Positions 8,001 through 8,793 of a stretch of DNA of 8,793 nt are shown here, one piece after another. The DNA comes from QHYU01 sp041493955. Its GTDB lineage: Bacteria; Acidobacteriota; Terriglobia; Acidiferrales; UBA7541. The notes below the pieces were generated by a model. That model was not told where the DNA came from. It searched no databases and worked only from the letters and a program-made list of their open reading frames with translations. The translations under genes were made by a program, and so were the position numbers. The stretch lies in the NCBI GenBank assembly GCA_041493955.1, contig JBGPZW010000139.1, forward strand, positions 1 through 8,793, written 5' to 3'. Position 1 is the stretch's first letter. Each line of letters opens with the position of its first letter.

Positions 8001-8533
8001 TGGCCCGGCGGCGGTTTCGTTGGGCCCGCTGGCGGGGCATTCGAGGTAGACTTGCTCCCCGGAGCGCCAGCTGGCGCGCTGGTTGCCGCCGTTGTAGTTT
8101 GCTTCTCCACTTCCGGAGCGGCGGCAGGCGCTGGTTTTTCTGAGGGCGCCGGAGGTGCAGCCTGCGTGGTTGTCTCTGCCACCGGTGCGATGGGTGCAGC
8201 AATGCGCAGCGCCAGCTGGATGGCGGGGGTCTGCGCGTTCATCTCAATCTCTCTGGTGGTTAGCTCGAAGCCGATCTGCTCGGCTTCTACGCGGTAGCGC
8301 CCCGGTGGCAGCCCCGGCAGGTCAAACTTGCCGTCTTCATTTGTCCAGGTAAGCCACGCGCGGCCCGAGGCGAGTTCCATAAATCGGAGAGTAGCGCCGG
8401 GCACGGCAACGCCTTGCCCGGTGCGCACCTCGCCGCTGGCCTTCGTCGCCACCGGCGCGGTTTCCTGAGCGCCGAGCGGCGCGGTGAGGACGAACGCCAG
8501 TCCCAAAAGCAGAGCGACTTTCTTGCCGAGCAC
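5033..8533 (-). CDS. Oar-like TonB-dependent outer-membrane receptor, carboxypeptidase-regulatory-like N-domain
   Basis: The GTG at 8533-8531 is chosen because AGAAGG lies 9 nt upstream and translation starts a compact signal peptide (LGKKVALLLGLAFVLTAPLG, then AQE). ATGs at 8638 and 8584 lack good ribosome sites and would add a polar 35- or 18-residue extension. The protein has 1166 residues. About 33-110 is a CarboxypepD_reg-like domain (GVAVPGATL, TNEDGKFDLPGLPPGRYRV). About 113-190 is Ala/Pro/Thr-rich, then comes SSDAFLINGTVGRG (236-249), then a Gly/Gln-rich stretch (252-338). From about 350 it follows acidobacterial receptors: NSALDARPYSL, RFGGSIGGPLRIP, RTFFFVNYNGARTRDP, ERSGDFTARL. Barrel sequence runs to SNLTNTPNF and the C-terminal FVLRMNF, with the terminal Phe expected of a BAM beta-signal. 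The expected role is TonB-driven uptake of a large substrate, probably a carbohydrate or peptide (inference). No TonB box or classical plug was confidently located. Confidence 0.9.
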   Translation of the reverse strand: MLGKKVALLLGLAFVLTAPLGAQETAPVATKASGEVRTGQGVAVPGATLRFMELASGRAWLTWTNEDGKFDLPGLPPGRYRVEAEQIGFELTTREIEMNAQTPAIQLALRIAAPIAPVAETTTQAAPPAPSEKPAPAAAPEVEKQTTTAATSAPAGAPGSKSTSNAPPAGPTKPPPGQSPGERKPGQQLPPNIADMIRQRMRQGGFQQVDLAGQTNGAGPETNGAPDSGPLGEASSSDAFLINGTVGRGATAGSEFGFGAFGGMPPLGGFQGFGGAPGQPGGFPGQPGAEGAAGGFNIQMLGGPGQPPRQGGRSGQGQQGQQGQRGGQAQQQGGQRAGFGEGVEGLWGVQRALRQQVNRIRVSFYERYGNSALDARPYSLTETNPAKISTWRERFGGSIGGPLRIPHVYDGRERTFFFVNYNGARTRDPVDTFATVPLPAERSGDFTARLGILIPASRLDPAALGLLKFIPLPNLPGLVQNFHLQTRVPTATDAFNVRVIHTISPKLNFQATYNFSATHTHAFQSFPDLENNTSSRGQNVMLGLTQNWTKRFIHDARVFWSRNRINTLNQFAFNQNIAAQLGITGVSADPMNFGVPQVSLTNFSDLNDPVPALRRNQTLRFLDNISYSLPKHTLRAGGEIRRMQVNTLSDPVPRGAFNFTGLFTGFDFADFLLGLPQSTTERFGSSSTYFRSWGFVAYFQDDWRIHPRFTLNYGLRYEAVTPPVELYGHIANLDVNADFTAVATVTPGQPAPFSGPLPSSLVRGDYNNWSPRAGLAWKPKLGAWTQKHPVTVRAGYGMFYNTSIYNQLAASMANQPPFATAQTRLSSSTQLLTLENGFPFAPPSTVRNTVAVDPNYRMGYAQIWNFTIETQLAQNLTTEVTYTGTQGTHLDLLRAPNRASAGSPLDRQISNALGFTYDTFGGSSSYNALQLRVQRRFTKGLMLQGLYTYGKSIDNASSIGGGAPVVAQNDNNFALERGLSSFDIRHQLRANYAYELPFGERKRWAHKGWQAAAFGNWTLSGNTTLQTGTPFTARVLGGTVDNGGVGAGFSTRADQVGNPSLPAGQRDPLHFFNTAAFALPPSGRFGDAGRNTIPGPGLFTFNFSVARRMSFGRDKQRRLDLRWEVSNLTNTPNFTGLSTVVNSATYGRVLGARAMRTMDFVLRMNF
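7520..7780 (-). repeat. Gly/Gln/Pro-rich low-complexity segment of the receptor
   Basis: Residues about 252-338 of the receptor consist mostly of Gly, Gln, Pro and Phe. They include GFGAFGGMPPLGGF, PGQPGGFPGQPG and a Gln/Gly tract (GQGQQGQQGQRGGQAQQQGG). The DNA is correspondingly repetitive, with imperfect CTG/GCC-rich triplet patterns around 7536-7616 on the + strand. The segment sits between the N-terminal domain and the barrel and is likely disordered. A second low-complexity stretch (Ala/Pro/Thr-rich) lies at 7964-8197. Confidence 0.8.
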
Positions 8534-8542
8534 CCAATCCAC

Positions 8543-8548
8543 CCTTCT
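8543..8548 (-). promoter_or_regulatory. Shine-Dalgarno sequence supporting the GTG start of the receptor
   Basis: AGAAGG on the - strand is followed by 9 nt and then the GTG at 8533. Neither upstream in-frame ATG (8584, 8638) has a comparable purine-rich site. The site therefore decides the start and gives a signal peptide of normal length. Confidence 0.6.
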
Positions 8549-8659
8549 GCCCGGTTGGGCCCCGCCGCTCAAGCGATTCCGCATCGCCCAGAAGTGGGAA
8601 CTAGTGGCGTGAGCCGCGGGGCCATCTCGATGTCCCATTGGACGTGCCCACGCGTCCGA

Positions 8660-8688
8660 GGGTTACCAACTTGGTGCGGCGTTGGCAA
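8660..8688 (-). promoter_or_regulatory. Weak candidate promoter for the receptor-VWFA operon
   Basis: On the - strand TTGCCA (8688-8683) is followed by 17 nt and then TAACCC (8665-8660), preceded by TGG, which resembles an extended -10 (TGn). The -35 box is fair but the -10 box is poor. Position about 130 bases upstream of the chosen start is plausible. This is a pattern match only. Confidence 0.22.
8665..8675. promoter_or_regulatory. Operator-like inverted repeat ACCAAcTTGGT
   Basis: This is a perfect 5-bp inverted repeat around one central base, lying between and touching the candidate -35 and -10 boxes of the receptor promoter. A repressor or activator could bind there, but an 11-base palindrome can occur by chance and no second copy was seen nearby. 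Confidence 0.2.
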
Positions 8689-8793
8689 GGCCCCGGGCGG
8701 CATGCGAAAATGGGCGCTAGCGGACCAGGCCTGCGATTGCCGGCGTCCCGCGCCAATTCTCATGAACCCGTGGCCGATTGCCGTGCCCGCCGC

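Larger units (their letters stand above)
8534..8793. other. Upstream region of the receptor gene
   Basis: These 260 bases lie between the chosen receptor start and the right edge. They carry the ribosome-binding site, a weak candidate promoter and a short inverted repeat. On the + strand an open frame begins at ATG 8702 or 8762 (MNPWPIAVPA from 8762) and runs off the edge. It could be the start of a divergent gene, but there is too little sequence and no clear ribosome-binding site, so no gene is called. Confidence 0.45.

Noticed and set aside
8702..8793. A possible divergent gene start at the right edge (ATG 8702 or 8762)
   Set aside because: Only 10-30 codons are visible, with no strong ribosome-binding site and no recognisable motif. 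It can be decided only with sequence to the right.

Overview
The window is GC-rich DNA that most likely comes from an Acidobacteriota chromosome, probably an environmental or soil lineage. Three protein types support this: a secreted protein with the 'VWFA-related acidobacterial domain', a large Oar-like TonB-dependent receptor with an N-terminal carboxypeptidase-regulatory-like domain, and a choice-of-anchor D repeat protein ending in a membrane hairpin. Each is typical of expanded paralogous families in that phylum. The placement rests on recognising family signatures by eye, and no database search was run. No RNA gene, CRISPR array, transposase, phage gene or integrase was seen.

Layout, left to right. 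(1) Positions 3-2636, + strand: a 5'-truncated repeat protein. It has six visible choice-of-anchor D (ASH-like) units, one further Ig-like domain, a two-helix membrane hairpin and a short beta-rich, Gly-rich tail. (2) Positions 2637-2795: a convergent intergenic spacer that looks like a mosaic of short, hairpin-forming dispersed repeats. One of them resembles the widespread 'GTCATTCTGAG...AATCC' element. (3) Positions 5033-2796, - strand: a secreted VWFA-domain protein of 745 residues with two related C-terminal beta-sandwich-like segments. (4) Positions 8533-5033, - strand: a TonB-dependent outer-membrane receptor of 1166 residues with a long Pro/Ala- and Gly/Gln-rich region where a plug would be expected. 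(5) Positions 8534-8793: the upstream region of the receptor gene, with a Shine-Dalgarno sequence, a weak candidate promoter and a small inverted repeat.

The receptor and VWFA genes overlap by one base (TGATG on the - strand). They are very probably co-transcribed and translationally coupled, with the receptor first. All three products carry exported-protein signatures, so the window is a cell-envelope locus. The receptor belongs in the outer membrane, the VWFA protein in the periplasm or outside, and the repeat protein is anchored with its beta domains outside the cytoplasm. The substrate of the receptor cannot be read from the sequence. Most of the parts belong to known families. The less-described points are the coupled receptor-VWFA pair, the receptor's low-complexity segment in place of an obvious plug, and the membrane hairpin that appears to split a beta domain in the repeat protein.
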